A stretch of 64,000 bases of DNA from Bacillus sp. ISL-45 (lineage in GTDB: Bacteria; Bacillota; Bacilli; Bacillales; Cytobacillaceae). Where the stretch lies: contig NZ_JAGGQQ010000009.1 of assembly GCF_018613195.1 (NCBI RefSeq), forward strand, positions 1 to 64,000, in the 5' to 3' direction. The notes under the pieces were generated by a model. The model was given only the letters and a program-made list of their open reading frames with translations. It was not told where the DNA came from and searched no databases. This document shows positions 42,498 through 50,408 of the stretch, piece after piece (the first letter of the stretch is position 1; every line of letters begins with the position of its first letter). The translations under genes and the position numbers were made by a program.

Positions 42498-43655
42498 ATG
42501 AGGAAAAATGCTTATATAGCCGCAATAATAGCCGGACTAGTCATAACAGGCGTTCACCCTGCAGAGTCGGCAGAGCAATCGGAAATCCGCAAGCAGCGCC
42601 TTCAGCTTAAGGATAATGTCACTGAAAAAGAAAACCAAATTCAAGCAATGGACAAGGCTGAGGATAAATATCTTTCTGAACTGAAAGCGCTGGATGATGA
42701 GATGTCAGAGCTGAATCAGAGAATCAGGGATCTTCAATTCGTCTTGGTTGATTCCGAACAGGCTGCAGAGGAGATGAAAAAGGAAATCAACAAGCTCAGC
42801 TTCAACATCGAACACAGGGAGCAATTAATCAAAAAACGCCTGCGTTCGATGCAGGAAAATGATGGTTTGGGTATGTATGTGGATCTGATTTTTGATTCAA
42901 AAGACTTATCCCAGTTGTTCGATACCGCAATTGCGGTCAGTAAAATCATTAAGGCAGATAAGGATTTGCTAGCAAAACACAAAATTGATTTGGAGTCGCT
43001 GATGGAACAGGAAAAAGCGCTACAGGACAAGGTGATTCTGCTGGAAAAAGACCAAAAGGAAATGATGTCACTGAAAGCTGACTTGGAGAAGAAGGCGGCG
43101 GAGAAGCAGAGCCTGCTTAAAACCGTTCATGCCACTAAGGAGGAAAGTGAATCGCAGCTGATGGAAATGTATGAGGTCTATGTCAACCTCGCATCCCAGG
43201 AGATTGCAATTTTAAAAGAAAACCAAAGAATCGAGTATAGTAGTGCTAAACCAGAGGACGTTTTTATCATGCCAGCGAAGGGAGAGATGACCTCAGGCTA
43301 TGGTCCAAGGTGGGGGAGGCTCCACGCAGGAATCGATATCGCCGATGAATCATCCGAAACTGAAGTGATCGCAGCCGCATCCGGAACCGTTATCCGCTCC
43401 TATTATTCCGCAACCTACGGGAACTGCGTGCTGATTACCCACAAAATAGGCGACAGAACCTTCACCACCCTTTACGCCCACCTAGAAAAAAGCACAGTCA
43501 CTACAGGTCAGCCCGTTAAGAAAGGCGTGTTGCTGGGTTTTATGGGCAACACCGGCGACAGCAGGGGAAAGCATCTGCATTTTGAAATCCATGAAGGCCA
43601 GTGGAATTATGAAAAATCAAACAGCGTTGACCCGCTGCTATATGTGAAAAAATAA
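42498..43655 (+). CDS. Secreted M23 peptidoglycan endopeptidase with coiled coil
   Basis: Cell-wall hydrolase (385 aa). A signal peptide ends near AESA (residue 25); residues 30-250 form a long coiled coil (EnvC/CwlO-N-like), and the C-terminal M23 domain has HAGIDIADES, TLYAHLEKS, GNTGDSRGKHLHFEIHEG, so the zinc ligands H, D and HxH are intact. It probably cleaves peptide cross-links in peptidoglycan. ATG 42498 follows AGGGGGC; GTG 42495 is adjacent. Confidence 0.88.
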   Translation: MRKNAYIAAIIAGLVITGVHPAESAEQSEIRKQRLQLKDNVTEKENQIQAMDKAEDKYLSELKALDDEMSELNQRIRDLQFVLVDSEQAAEEMKKEINKLSFNIEHREQLIKKRLRSMQENDGLGMYVDLIFDSKDLSQLFDTAIAVSKIIKADKDLLAKHKIDLESLMEQEKALQDKVILLEKDQKEMMSLKADLEKKAAEKQSLLKTVHATKEESESQLMEMYEVYVNLASQEIAILKENQRIEYSSAKPEDVFIMPAKGEMTSGYGPRWGRLHAGIDIADESSETEVIAAASGTVIRSYYSATYGNCVLITHKIGDRTFTTLYAHLEKSTVTTGQPVKKGVLLGFMGNTGDSRGKHLHFEIHEGQWNYEKSNSVDPLLYVKK

Positions 43656-43687
43656 GCCAGGTTTCCATTGGGAATCTGGCTTGCTCT
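43656..43687 (+). terminator. Probable terminator
   Basis: AGCCAG-G-TTTCC pairs with GGAATCTGGCT, followed by TGCTCTTT (weak U-run). Confidence 0.55.
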
Positions 43688-43711
43688 TTACGTTAACGTC
43701 AATGGTATAAT
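43681..43711 (+). promoter_or_regulatory. MerR-type promoter with ACGTTAACGT palindrome
   Basis: TTGCTC (43681-43686), 19-bp spacer, TATAAT (43706-43711). The spacer contains ACGTTAACGT (43690-43699), a perfect palindrome that recalls LiuR-type MerR operators of branched-chain/fatty acid catabolism. It controls the MerR-acyl-CoA dehydrogenase pair. Confidence 0.65.
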
Positions 43712-43750
43712 AAATTTACTGACTATTCTGTTAAAAATGAGGTTGTGCTG

Positions 43751-44116
43751 ATGTATACGATTTCTGACCTGGCGGAGCAGTTTGGAGTTACAACCCGAAC
43801 AATCCGCTATTATGAAGAACTCGGTTTGCTGTTGCCATCGAGGACTGAAGGTGGCCGGAGAATTTACACTGCTAGTGATGTAACACGCTTAAAACTCGTA
43901 TTCAGAGGGAAGCGGTTTGGATTCTCGCTAGATAAAATCAAGGAAATGGTACTGCTATTTGACGAGGATCGGACTGGTGAAAAACAGCTGAAGGTGACGA
44001 TACAGTATGGAGAGGAAAAGCTCGCAGAAGTGAATGAAAGGATTTGTGAACTGGTTGAGATCAAGGAAGAAATCGAAAGGCTATTAACCGAATTCAAAGG
44101 GAGGCTAAGTGAATGA
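43751..44116 (+). CDS. MerR family regulator (LiuR-like)
   Basis: MerR-type regulator (121 aa): helix-turn-helix YTISDLAEQFGVTTRTIRYYEELGLLLPSRTEGGRRIYTASDV, then a dimerising coiled coil. There are no metal-binding cysteines in the C-terminal loop. ATG 43751 has GAGG upstream. It overlaps the acyl-CoA dehydrogenase gene by 4 bp, so it most likely regulates that gene and itself in response to an acyl-CoA or related metabolite (inference). Confidence 0.86.
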   Translation: MYTISDLAEQFGVTTRTIRYYEELGLLLPSRTEGGRRIYTASDVTRLKLVFRGKRFGFSLDKIKEMVLLFDEDRTGEKQLKVTIQYGEEKLAEVNERICELVEIKEEIERLLTEFKGRLSE

Positions 44117-45780
44117 GCTTTTATCAGGAAGAACCGCAGTTTCGGGCATTGCTGAAGGAATTACTGGATGAAAAGTTTTTTGAGTACGCAGATCGAGAGC
44201 TGCTGAAGTTTGGTGAAAAATGCGCCAACGAAATCGACCAGCGCGCCAGATTCACCGACAGCGAAGGACAGCCGAAGCTGATCAAGTTCGATGCCTATGG
44301 CGACGATATCTCGGAAGTGTGGGTAAATGACGGCTACCGGAAAACAGTAGAAGATTCCTACAACACTGGGATTGTCGGCTATGTTCATAAGGAAATTCCA
44401 GAATTGGGACGCCGGGGGAATTATGTCTATTCCTACGCTCAGGGATATCTCTTGTCACAAACCGAGGCCGGCTTTTACTGCCCGGTCACGTTGACAATGG
44501 CCACGGCTTATTTATTGGACCAGTACGCATCCCACGAGGTAAAAGAGAAATTCCTGCCTCATGTTTTATCAACAGGAGAAACAACATTATATGAAGGCGC
44601 AACCTTCCTGACCGAACGCCAGGGCGGATCCGACGTCGGTGCGAACGTGGTGAAGGCAGTTCAGTCCGCTGACGGCTTCAAGCTTTACGGTGAAAAATAT
44701 TTTGCCTCCAACGCAGGAATGTGCGGTGTCGCCATGGTGCTGGCAAGGAAAGAAGGAGCCCCACCCGGCACAAAAGGCCTGACATTATTCGCTGTCCCAT
44801 GGCGCAAAGAAGACGGAAAACTGAACGGCATCAAAATCCGCAGACTCAAGGATAAACTCGGAGTACGCGCAGTCCCATCCGCCGAAGTCGAGTTCGACGG
44901 AGCAGAAGCTTTTGTAGTAGGTGACCCAACAAAAGGCTTCTACTACATGATGGAAGCATTGAACCTCTCCCGCGTCTGCAACACCATCGCCTCACTAGGC
45001 ATCATGCGCCGCGCCTATAGCGAAGCACGTGAGTATGCACTAAAGCGCGACGCCTTCGGCAAGAAGCTCGCCGACTTCCCAATGATCAAAGACTCACTGG
45101 TAAAAATGGCTGTTAAGTTAGAAGTCGAAACCAGAACCGTCTTCAAGTACCTGCCACTGTTTGAAAAAGTGATGAGGAACGAGCAAGGAGTAACAGAAAA
45201 AGACATCGTATTGAATCGACTCTACATCGCTCTCTTGAAAAAAGAAACCGCAGAACAAGCCGTCCACTTCACACACGAAGCCATCGAAATGCATGGCGGG
45301 AATGGATATGTCGAAGACTTTGTCACGCCAAGATTGTTGAGGGATGCGCAGGTACTGACCGTATGGGAAGGTACAGCCAATATCCTCGGACTGGAAGTTT
45401 TGAGGTTGATGGAGAAGTTTGGTGCTGGAGAGTTGTTTTTGGAGGAGGTGAAAGATCGGATTGCTGTGATGGAGGGAAAGCTAGTAGATCAGGTCCGTGG
45501 CGCGATCGAGCAGCTGGAGAAACTGCTGGTGTCTCTGCAATCAGCTTCCCATGACCATAAAACGTTTCACTCCAAGCGGGTGGCAGAATTGATGGTGAAG
45601 ATTTTTGAGAGTGTGAATGCTTTGGAGTATGCTGCAGGAGGGGATGACCGGGCCCAGAAGGTGATGGAAGTCTATATAGAAGAAACTTGGAAATCAGGAC
45701 ATGAATTTGCTGATCAATTAAAACCAGTGGATTATTTTTCTGAGATAATCAGCGAAACCCTCAACAAAAATCTCTGGTAA
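44113..45780 (+). CDS. Acyl-CoA dehydrogenase, AidB-like subfamily
   Basis: FAD-dependent dehydrogenase (555 aa, longer than the usual 380). Motifs are CPVTLTMATAYLL, FLTERQGGSDVGAN, GEKYFASNAGMCGVAMVLAR and the C-terminal IEMHGGNGYVEDFVTPRLLRDAQVLTVWEGTANI, a pattern shared with AidB/DUF-extended members. Because AidB-type proteins can bind DNA or act on unusual substrates, the acyl-CoA specificity is uncertain. The start overlaps the MerR stop (ATGA). A terminator follows. Confidence 0.88.
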   Translation: MSFYQEEPQFRALLKELLDEKFFEYADRELLKFGEKCANEIDQRARFTDSEGQPKLIKFDAYGDDISEVWVNDGYRKTVEDSYNTGIVGYVHKEIPELGRRGNYVYSYAQGYLLSQTEAGFYCPVTLTMATAYLLDQYASHEVKEKFLPHVLSTGETTLYEGATFLTERQGGSDVGANVVKAVQSADGFKLYGEKYFASNAGMCGVAMVLARKEGAPPGTKGLTLFAVPWRKEDGKLNGIKIRRLKDKLGVRAVPSAEVEFDGAEAFVVGDPTKGFYYMMEALNLSRVCNTIASLGIMRRAYSEAREYALKRDAFGKKLADFPMIKDSLVKMAVKLEVETRTVFKYLPLFEKVMRNEQGVTEKDIVLNRLYIALLKKETAEQAVHFTHEAIEMHGGNGYVEDFVTPRLLRDAQVLTVWEGTANILGLEVLRLMEKFGAGELFLEEVKDRIAVMEGKLVDQVRGAIEQLEKLLVSLQSASHDHKTFHSKRVAELMVKIFESVNALEYAAGGDDRAQKVMEVYIEETWKSGHEFADQLKPVDYFSEIISETLNKNLW

Positions 45781-45793
45781 AATAGCCATACTA

Positions 45794-45822
45794 AAGCGTC
45801 TCCTAATGCAGGAGGCGTTTTC
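45794..45822 (+). terminator. Rho-independent terminator
   Basis: GCGTCTCCT pairs with AGGAGGCGT (one wobble), followed by TTTTCT. Confidence 0.82.
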
Positions 45823-45855
45823 TGTATGTTTATTGTTCTATATATAAAACAAAAT

Positions 45856-46020
45856 GTTCTTTTTAATTACAAAAGAGTGAGGAAATCGGAGATATAAAGA
45901 GATAACGAACGATTTTTGTGCGTTATTAAGAAAAAACAGCCAAATTTGAGGTTTTTCAAAGATAGCTGGTTAGAATATACTCACATCATGAGGTTCGTTA
46001 AAAAGAACAAAAAGTTCTCT
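45856..46020. promoter_or_regulatory. SinR-like boxes upstream of tapA
   Basis: SinR of B. subtilis binds GTTCTYT. Here GTTCTTT lies at 45856-45862, its complement AAAGAAC at 46002-46008 and GTTCTCT at 46014-46020. The last two form an inverted pair 12 bp apart directly before the tapA ribosome site, as in the B. subtilis tapA promoter. Repression of matrix genes by a SinR homologue is therefore likely. Confidence 0.65.
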
Positions 46021-46036
46021 AAGGAAGTTGATAAAA

Positions 46037-47290
46037 GTGAGAAAAACAATCACCAACTTCGTTCTCAAACTAATACATAAAAGAAAAGCAGAGTGGGAGG
46101 GGAGTATTATTCGATCCAGCAGACTTAGGAAATTCAAAAAAAGAAGTAAAGGCATTTCCATTGCTGCCCAAATCATTGCTATCTGGTATCTCTTTATCCT
46201 TGCAGGCTCATATTTAACTTCATATACAGGAGCTTACTTCAATGATATAGAAACGATCGAAAACTTCCTGGGCGCAGCTGATGAGTTTCCGGGGGAACCA
46301 GATGAGTGGGATAGAAGTTCACTCAGCTTTACAAACGTTGGTGGTTTTTGTACCCAAGGATTTGAGGGAAAGCTTTATTCAGAACTGGCTAACGTAGGTG
46401 ATGAAGACATGGAGGGACCTACAACTTTTTATATTTATAAAAAAACACAGGGAAGTCCTAACAGGAACGATCCGGGGGAATTAGTACATAAAGGAGAAGT
46501 GCCACCAATAGAAGGTAAAGATTCTCCAAATAATAAAACCATTCTTGTTTTTAGTCCTGATTTATCAACCATGACACCAGGAAAATATAAATTCAAGGCA
46601 GATCAAAGACCAGGTCATAGCAATCCTAATAATAACCAGGATGTTGATAGAGAACAAGAAACCTGGGGAGAAGAAATCACTGTCACTCAAGCAGATATAG
46701 ACTCATGCAAGGTAACTTCTCCTGCTCAACAAGAACCTCCAGAAGAAACCCAAACAATATCAGAAATTGAGGGGTTAACGGAAACACATACTAGTAATTC
46801 AATTACTTTAAATTGGTCAAATCCTATCGAAAACTTCTCGCACGTAAATATATATCGTAACGGGCAGTTGCTTGAAGATAATATTTCTGGTAACAGCTAT
46901 GAGGATAAAGGATTAACTCCATCTTCTGAATATGAATACAAAATTATAGTGGTGGATGAATCTGGAGTAGAGACGAATGGAGTTAAAATAACTGTTTCAA
47001 CAGATGCTGAAATAGTAGAAGATAAAATTCCTCCTTCAGCGGTAACAAACACAAGCTTGACAAGAAATGGGGAAAGTCCGAACATCACACTTGTCTGGCA
47101 GAACCCAGGTGATGAAGATTTTAGTCATGTGAAAATTTATAAAGACGATGTATTGATACAAGAAAAATTTGAAGGAACGGAATATCTAGATGAAACTAGC
47201 GAAGTTAATCATAACTATAAGATTGTTACCGTAGACAAATCAGGAAATGAGTCAGTAGGCGTTGAAGTTACTGTTTCAACCATAGATTAA
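46037..47290 (+). CDS. tapA: TapA-like amyloid anchoring protein with FN3 domains
   Basis: 417-residue matrix protein. Residues 1-75 have a basic leader and a membrane segment (AAQIIAIWYLFILAGSYL) leading to GAYFND, the site type used by SipW. Residues 80-235 match TapA/YqxM (WDRSSLSFTN, a Cys-containing core, MTPGKYKFKADQRPGH). Two fibronectin-III-like domains follow (about 242-325 and 332-415). B. subtilis TapA has a low-complexity tail instead, so this C-terminus is unusual. TapA nucleates and anchors TasA fibres. GTG 46037 fits AAGGAAG better than TTG 46028. Confidence 0.8.
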   Translation: MRKTITNFVLKLIHKRKAEWEGSIIRSSRLRKFKKRSKGISIAAQIIAIWYLFILAGSYLTSYTGAYFNDIETIENFLGAADEFPGEPDEWDRSSLSFTNVGGFCTQGFEGKLYSELANVGDEDMEGPTTFYIYKKTQGSPNRNDPGELVHKGEVPPIEGKDSPNNKTILVFSPDLSTMTPGKYKFKADQRPGHSNPNNNQDVDREQETWGEEITVTQADIDSCKVTSPAQQEPPEETQTISEIEGLTETHTSNSITLNWSNPIENFSHVNIYRNGQLLEDNISGNSYEDKGLTPSSEYEYKIIVVDESGVETNGVKITVSTDAEIVEDKIPPSAVTNTSLTRNGESPNITLVWQNPGDEDFSHVKIYKDDVLIQEKFEGTEYLDETSEVNHNYKIVTVDKSGNESVGVEVTVSTID

Positions 47291-47318
47291 CTTATAAATC
47301 TTAGAAAGGAAGAAATCT

Positions 47319-47900
47319 ATGAATATTAAAAAAGCCAGAAAAATAATGAGTAACTTAATTACAACAATCCTGTTTTTACTACTAATTCTAATGATATATA
47401 TAGTTGTCTCAACAAAAATATCTGGTGGGGAACCCCAATTTTTGGGATATCAGTTAAAAACAGTATTATCAGGATCAATGGAACCTACATTCCAAACTGG
47501 TTCCATTATAGTTGTAAAAAAGACTGCGAATTCTGAGTCTCTAAAAAAAGGTGATGTCGTTACTTTTAAATCTGGTCCATATAGTCTTATAACTCATCGG
47601 ATTAAAGATGTAATACAAAAAGACGGAAAGCTAATGTACCAAACAAAAGGTGATAATAATAAGCATGCTGATATGAATGCGTTATTGCATGAAAATATTG
47701 TAGCTAAATATACGGGTATAACAATACCTTACTTAGGATATTTAATGAATTTCGCTGGATCATCAAAAGGTGCAATATTTTTCTTGATTATTCCAGGGCT
47801 ATTTTTTCTGGGATATTCAGCACTCACTATTCGAAAGGTTTTCAAAGAAATAGAACAAAGAGCAATAGAAGCAGAACAGGGAATTAATAAGTCAATGTAG
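47319..47900 (+). CDS. sipW: SipW-type signal peptidase I
   Basis: ER-type signal peptidase (193 aa) dedicated to TasA/TapA processing. The nucleophile is Ser53 in LSGSMEP and the general base His93 in ITHRIKD, the Ser-His pair that separates SipW from Lys-type bacterial enzymes. Membrane helices lie at about 12-30 and near the C-terminus (IFFLIIPGLFFLGYSAL). It sits between tapA and tasA, as in B. subtilis. AGAAAGGAAG precedes ATG 47319. Confidence 0.93.
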   Translation: MNIKKARKIMSNLITTILFLLLILMIYIVVSTKISGGEPQFLGYQLKTVLSGSMEPTFQTGSIIVVKKTANSESLKKGDVVTFKSGPYSLITHRIKDVIQKDGKLMYQTKGDNNKHADMNALLHENIVAKYTGITIPYLGYLMNFAGSSKGAIFFLIIPGLFFLGYSALTIRKVFKEIEQRAIEAEQGINKSM

Positions 47901-47975
47901 CGGTTGCTATCCTTTTATAGGATTCAATATAAAATTACATACCTCTAATAAGAGGGGAAACTAGGAGGAGAAAAT

Positions 47976-48794
47976 ATGAGTATTAAGAAAAAATTAGGTT
48001 TAAGTGCAGCATCGGCAGCACTAGGATTATCTTTAATCGGTGGTGGAACTTGGGCTGCATTCAACGATGTAGAGAACACTACGAATTCTTTGGCTGCAGG
48101 TACGCTTAACTTAGGTCTAAACACAGCAGAGGATGGAGTGCTTACAAATTTTAATCTTTCAAATTTAAAACCAGGAGATCAATTTACACGTAAATTTAAA
48201 ATCTCCAATGATGGCTCTTTAGCTATCAAACAAGTATGGTTGGATGTTTTACCAAGCGGCTTTACCCAGGGGATTAATGAGTATGTTGGAACACATGGTG
48301 CAACAGACAATAGTCAATTGGATTTTCTTGCCCAATTTGCAGTAGAAGTATTTAGAACTGGTGTAGAAGGAGGAAGTCCTGGTCCACAGTTTAACATGAT
48401 TACAAAAGCTCACAATGTAACTTTAAAGGATTTAGTTACCGGTGAGAATATTCCAACTGGAATAGAAAGAGAACTCGATGCTGATGGGAAAGTTACTCGA
48501 ATTAACTTAGCACCTACTAATACCACTCAACCTAATTGGAATGGGCTACCAGCTAACCCAAGAGATTATGAAGTAGTTGAAATTGTTATTTCTATGATTA
48601 ATGATTCATCAAAAGATGCCCGTGGAGAATACACTCAAAACGTATACCAGGGAGATAGCATTAATCTTGGATTCCAGTTTGAGGCTACACAATGGGAGGG
48701 TAGAAAGATTGATGGTAACGATACAGGTGATGTAGATGGAAATGATACATCGAATCCGGGTACACGTAATAATGAGGAAGTAACAAGACCATAA
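47976..48794 (+). CDS. tasA: TasA/camelysin family biofilm fibre protein
   Basis: Major matrix fibre protein (272 aa). The N-terminus MSIKKKLGLSAASAALGLSLIGGGTWAAFND carries the SipW-type cleavage site before AFND. The core matches TasA (NLSNLKPGDQFTRKFKISNDGSLAIKQVWLDV). The C-terminus is N/D/G-rich. TAGGAGG precedes ATG 47976, and a small hairpin (CCTC-N6-GAGG) lies in the 75-bp gap after sipW, which may raise tasA mRNA over tapA-sipW. Confidence 0.92.
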   Translation: MSIKKKLGLSAASAALGLSLIGGGTWAAFNDVENTTNSLAAGTLNLGLNTAEDGVLTNFNLSNLKPGDQFTRKFKISNDGSLAIKQVWLDVLPSGFTQGINEYVGTHGATDNSQLDFLAQFAVEVFRTGVEGGSPGPQFNMITKAHNVTLKDLVTGENIPTGIERELDADGKVTRINLAPTNTTQPNWNGLPANPRDYEVVEIVISMINDSSKDARGEYTQNVYQGDSINLGFQFEATQWEGRKIDGNDTGDVDGNDTSNPGTRNNEEVTRP

Positions 48795-48800
48795 TTGAAC

Positions 48801-48833
48801 AATCAAAAGGTGGGTAATACCCACCTTTTGATT
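48801..48833 (+). terminator. Long hairpin after tasA
   Basis: AATCAAAAGGTGGGT and ACCCACCTTTTGATT form a perfect 15-bp stem with a 3-base loop. No long U-run follows, so it may be a partial terminator or an mRNA stabiliser, letting some transcription reach the LPxTG gene. Confidence 0.75.
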
Positions 48834-48885
48834 ACTCACCTATTAACAATGTTTCAGTAGCTGGATTAAACAAGAGAGGTATGCC

Positions 48886-49869
48886 ATGAAAAATAATAAG
48901 TGGCTTTTTAAACCCCTAAAGCTTTTCATCTTAACGTTGATTCTTTTCATTTTTACTATAACTTCTGTCAGTGCCAATACAAAAGAAATTGACATCAACA
49001 TCACCCCAAATGGCTATCTGTTTAAGGTTTCTAACATCAAACCTGGCGACTGGATGCCACGCGATCTGGTTGTTAAAAACGATGGCAAACAAGATTTCAA
49101 ATACACAGCACAGGTTGGTGAAACGAAGTCCTACAAAGGTCTGCTTGAGGAACTTTTGCTTTTGGTCAAAAAAGACACCCATGTCCTCTTCGACGGAAAG
49201 CTTAAAGATTTCAAAGGTCTTAATCCACGTGTGTTATCTAAGGGTGCGCAGGAAACTTTATTTTTCCAAGTAACTATGCCTTACGAGCTAGGTAATGAGT
49301 TTCAGGGTTCTGCTGCTGAATTTGAAATCATTTTCTATGCTGAGGGAATTACCGATACTCCCCCAAGTTGCGAGGAAGATCCATCGCAGGTAGGTTGCGA
49401 ACAGCCACCAAGCTGTGAAGAAAATCCAAGCCAGCCGGGATGCGAACAGCCACCAAGCTGTGAGGAAAACCCAAGTCAGCCAGGGTGTGAGCAGCCGCCA
49501 AGCTGTGAGGAAGACCCAAGTCAGCCAGGATGTGAACAGCCGCCGAGCTGCGAGGAGGATGCAACTCAACCGGGTTGTGAACAGCCGCCTAATTGTGAGC
49601 AGAATCCGGATCAGGATGGTTGTGAACCGCCAGGCGAAAATCCAGGGGATCCTGAAGATAACGAATCACCTGTACCTGGTAAAAATCCAACGAAGCCTGA
49701 TACTGGGAACCCAGATGTTAAAGATGTTGTTGTGATTCCTAAGGATGTTAACCGACTGCCGAATACGGCTACTAATAATTATAATTTACTTCTTGTTGGC
49801 GGAGTTTTATTGGGCGGAGGAAGCGTTCTGCTTTTACTCAACCGCAGAAGAAGCCGCCGCGATAACTGA
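48886..49869 (+). CDS. LPxTG cell-wall protein with TasA-like domain and six Cys repeats
   Basis: 327-residue surface protein. A signal peptide covers residues 1-31 (ends SVSA). Residues 32-155 resemble TasA/camelysin (VSNIKPGDWMPRDLVVKNDGKQDFKYT). Residues 159-248 are six 15-residue repeats of the form PPSCEEDPSQPGCEQ, two cysteines each. Then come a P/G/N-rich spacer, the sortase motif LPNTA (291-295), a hydrophobic stretch and RRRSRRDN. It should be covalently anchored to the wall and could tie TasA fibres to it. No sortase gene is in the window. AGAGAGG precedes ATG 48886. Confidence 0.82.
   Translation: MKNNKWLFKPLKLFILTLILFIFTITSVSANTKEIDINITPNGYLFKVSNIKPGDWMPRDLVVKNDGKQDFKYTAQVGETKSYKGLLEELLLLVKKDTHVLFDGKLKDFKGLNPRVLSKGAQETLFFQVTMPYELGNEFQGSAAEFEIIFYAEGITDTPPSCEEDPSQVGCEQPPSCEENPSQPGCEQPPSCEENPSQPGCEQPPSCEEDPSQPGCEQPPSCEEDATQPGCEQPPNCEQNPDQDGCEPPGENPGDPEDNESPVPGKNPTKPDTGNPDVKDVVVIPKDVNRLPNTATNNYNLLLVGGVLLGGGSVLLLLNRRRSRRDN
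49360..49629 (+). repeat. Six 45-bp coding repeats (Cys-paired)
   Basis: Six in-frame 45-bp units encode PPSCEE(D/N)PSQPGCEQ-type repeats. The last unit is diverged (PPNCEQNPDQDGCEP). Synonymous differences between units show they are not a very recent expansion. Confidence 0.9.
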
Positions 49870-49966
49870 TTAAGGCCTGTAGTTTTTTACTTCAAGGCCT
49901 TAATTAGTTTATCTTGATTAACTAATGTAAGGTTAACTATCCCTTTTGTTTGGGAATACTATGAAA

Positions 49967-49981
49967 CAATATCGCTCTAAC
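49967..49981. repeat. 15-bp leader repeat, copy 1
   Basis: CAATATCGCTCTAAC lies 22 bp before the DUF5658-like start and is repeated exactly at 50346-50360 before the SulP gene. Confidence 0.6.
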
Positions 49982-50002
49982 TAGTTCTTTGAGGTGATTC
50001 CT

Positions 50003-50299
50003 TTGACATTACTCTTCCATTATCTAATTATCCTTAATCTATTTGACGCTGCGGTAACTTGGATCGGCTTAAAGAATTCTTTTATCTCTGAACTGAATCC
50101 GTTTATGCAAGCTGTGTATGAAATCAATCCCTTTATATTCATCCTCATAAAAGTCACTCTGTCAATTTTCCTTTTATTATTTGTTCTTTTTAAAGTAGTC
50201 CCTCAGTCTTCATTTATCAAGGGCATCACAATTTTTGCATCAGCAGCTTATACTGCAGTTGTCTTCATGCATGTTTTCTGGCTTGTCCTCGTCTTTTGA
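50003..50299 (+). CDS. DUF5658-like small membrane protein
   Basis: 98-residue membrane protein with three helices. The first (FHYLIILNLFDAAVTWIGL) and the following ELNPFMQ match the DUF5658 pattern. TTG 50003 is 5 bases after GAGGTGA; GTG 49994 overlaps that site. Function unknown. It sits alone between the matrix locus and the SulP gene and shares a 15-bp leader sequence with the latter. Confidence 0.65.
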   Translation: MTLLFHYLIILNLFDAAVTWIGLKNSFISELNPFMQAVYEINPFIFILIKVTLSIFLLLFVLFKVVPQSSFIKGITIFASAAYTAVVFMHVFWLVLVF

Positions 50300-50345
50300 T
50301 AGCTCCAACTTGAAAAGTTCCACAAATTTTTATTTATTTCATATT

Positions 50346-50360
50346 CAATATCGCTCTAAC
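50346..50360. repeat. 15-bp leader repeat, copy 2
   Basis: CAATATCGCTCTAAC again, directly followed by AGGCG and TATAAT (50365-50370). Its position just upstream of a -10-like box suggests an activator or sigma-recognition role. Confidence 0.55.
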
Positions 50361-50408
50361 AGGCGTATAATTTTCTTATAAATGTATAAGAAAGAAGGCG
50401 TATCATTC

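Noticed and set aside
45988-46080. Small ORF overlapping the tapA start in another frame (begins MRFVKKNKK)
   Set aside because: No ribosome site and it lies over the SinR-like boxes; most likely chance.
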